Shown here in pieces: positions 62,801 through 64,000 of a DNA stretch of 64,000 bases. The stretch comes from Latrodectus hesperus (taxonomy: Eukaryota; Arthropoda; Arachnida; Araneae; Theridiidae), in NCBI GenBank assembly GCA_037975125.1, contig CM075858.1:63555640-63619639 (forward strand), in the 5' to 3' direction. The notes beneath the pieces are model-generated. The model worked only from the letters and a program-made list of their open reading frames with translations. It did no database searches and was not told the origin of the DNA. The stretch's first letter is position 1, and every line of letters starts with the position of its first letter. Made by a program: the position numbers and the translations under genes.

Positions 62801-63585
62801 CCTCTTAAAGATGTTCCCGATTTCTTATCCTTTCTTAATGTATGAAGGAATTCATTTTATCAAATTGAAGACAAAATTATTAATATATAATTTTGTTCGG
62901 CCACTTGAGGAAGATATTTGCTCTGGCACTTATTTACTTCACATGTTCAAATATTATTAAATTGCTAATGATAATAAAGCAGCTTCTTACAAAGCGTGAC
63001 ACTTTCGCAAATGCTTTACGATAGGCAGACATGAATTCCTTTAGATATGTATTCAGATATATATAAGATCTGCTGTCACGTAAAAAACTGCTGGTAATTT
63101 TTCCCATATTTTTTTATATATATGTAACTAGATACAGATGGATAGATAGATATATCCCAATGTATGTATATATGTGTGTGTGTTCCAACTAAAACTTTGA
63201 GCATAATTAAAATATAATTCAAATTTAACTAAATAAAACTTTTGTTTTCCTTGATTTCAAGTAATATTTATCATAAAGCTTGAAATATTTGTTGCATTAA
63301 TTTAAAAAAAAACTGCTGTTTAAAATTTTTTTTCAAATTTTTCATTTATATTTAAATTAATATATTATATTTACGCCTTATAACTTATTATGCTTTTATT
63401 TTTCTTAGGTATTATCTTCTTTCGAGAACTTATTAAGTGATTTTTGCACGTTGGAAATGAGGAAAAAATTTACTTTTTATTAAAATTTCGCTTTATGCTA
63501 AAAAAAAAATTCAACCGTTGACAAACTAGTTAAATAAAGTAATTCTCGAACCACATCTCGGATGAAAAGCTTGTAAAGTAGGGCA
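62801..63585. other. Intronic AT-rich DNA, nothing recognised
   Basis: Short TATA/GATA-type runs near 63115-63180; no gene. Confidence 0.5.
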
Positions 63586-64000
63586 TGTGTACGTGCAATT
63601 AAAAGAAGATTGGACAAAACGAGGAATTAAATCTATTATATTCACTATTTTACTAACATTTCCTGTTATTTCTGTTTAAAAGCTTGAGAGTGAATACAGC
63701 AATTTCACTAAAGGTAAATTTTTTTTCCTAAGAAAAAAAAATCTCATTTTTTCAATGCCCCTTGGTTTTAAATGGGAAAGACTGAAAAAAAAATGGAGCA
63801 TGCTCTTAAGTTTATATCTACTCACTCCTTTGGCCCTTGCTTTTAAGACAGATTAGTTCGTATTTAGAACAGAGGTGCCACAAAGATAAGGAACTTTCCT
63901 TTCTCATTCGCTGCACCCATCCCCAACTCACGCGCGTAATTCTTTTTTAAACTTTAACGTGTTAGGAAATTTAAAAAAAAATTCGAATTCCACCCACCCC
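63586..64000. promoter_or_regulatory. Edge of another GC-richer island (cut by the window)
   Basis: Composition shifts toward mixed GC with CCATCCCCAACTCACGCGCG near 63909 and CCACCCACCCC at the last bases, the reverse-strand form of the G-run motif seen in the earlier islands. Long A runs (63736, 63788) are present. Truncated by the window end. Confidence 0.3.

Overview
The window looks like one AT-rich animal locus. It carries the 5' part of a plus-strand Groucho/TLE co-repressor gene, spread over very long introns. Three exons are supported by protein sequence plus splice sites: 9879-9979, 30018-30081 and 33981-34025. Joined in phase they give about 70 residues of the N-terminal Q (tetramerisation) domain, ending ...YYEMSYGLNVEMHKQ. 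The next Q-domain exon was not found, so the gene continues past the window. Introns are about 20 kb, 3.9 kb and more than 29.9 kb. The host is a metazoan and probably an arthropod. A spider or other arachnid is my guess from the AT richness, long introns and tRNA-derived SINEs; nothing here proves it.

Layout. 1-8.1 kb: AT-rich DNA with a palindromic repeat cluster, a 19-bp minisatellite, a near-perfect hairpin and an old ~730-bp duplication. 8.1-8.5 kb: a CpG-richer stretch ending in ATG followed by a strong splice donor, my candidate first exon. 10-30 kb (first confirmed intron): a tRNA-headed SINE, several decayed tandem duplications, AT microsatellites, a possible 12-nt microexon at 20.18 kb, a foldback at 20.9 kb and a GC-rich island at 25.4-26.7 kb. 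34-64 kb (third intron): a series of GC-rich, G-run-rich islands (about 35.4, 37.6, 41.1, 44.4, 48.1, 55.3, 59.1 and 63.6 kb), SINE copies of two head types, four decayed copies of a ~295-bp unit next to the 48-kb island, and a stop-riddled LINE RNase H fragment at 61.6-62.4 kb beside a SINE-like repeat.

Apart from Groucho I recognise no host protein gene. The other long open frames are AT-dinucleotide translations, low-complexity frames in GC islands, or frames across repeats. The GC islands are read here as candidate intronic regulatory elements of Groucho; that is inference from composition and position only.
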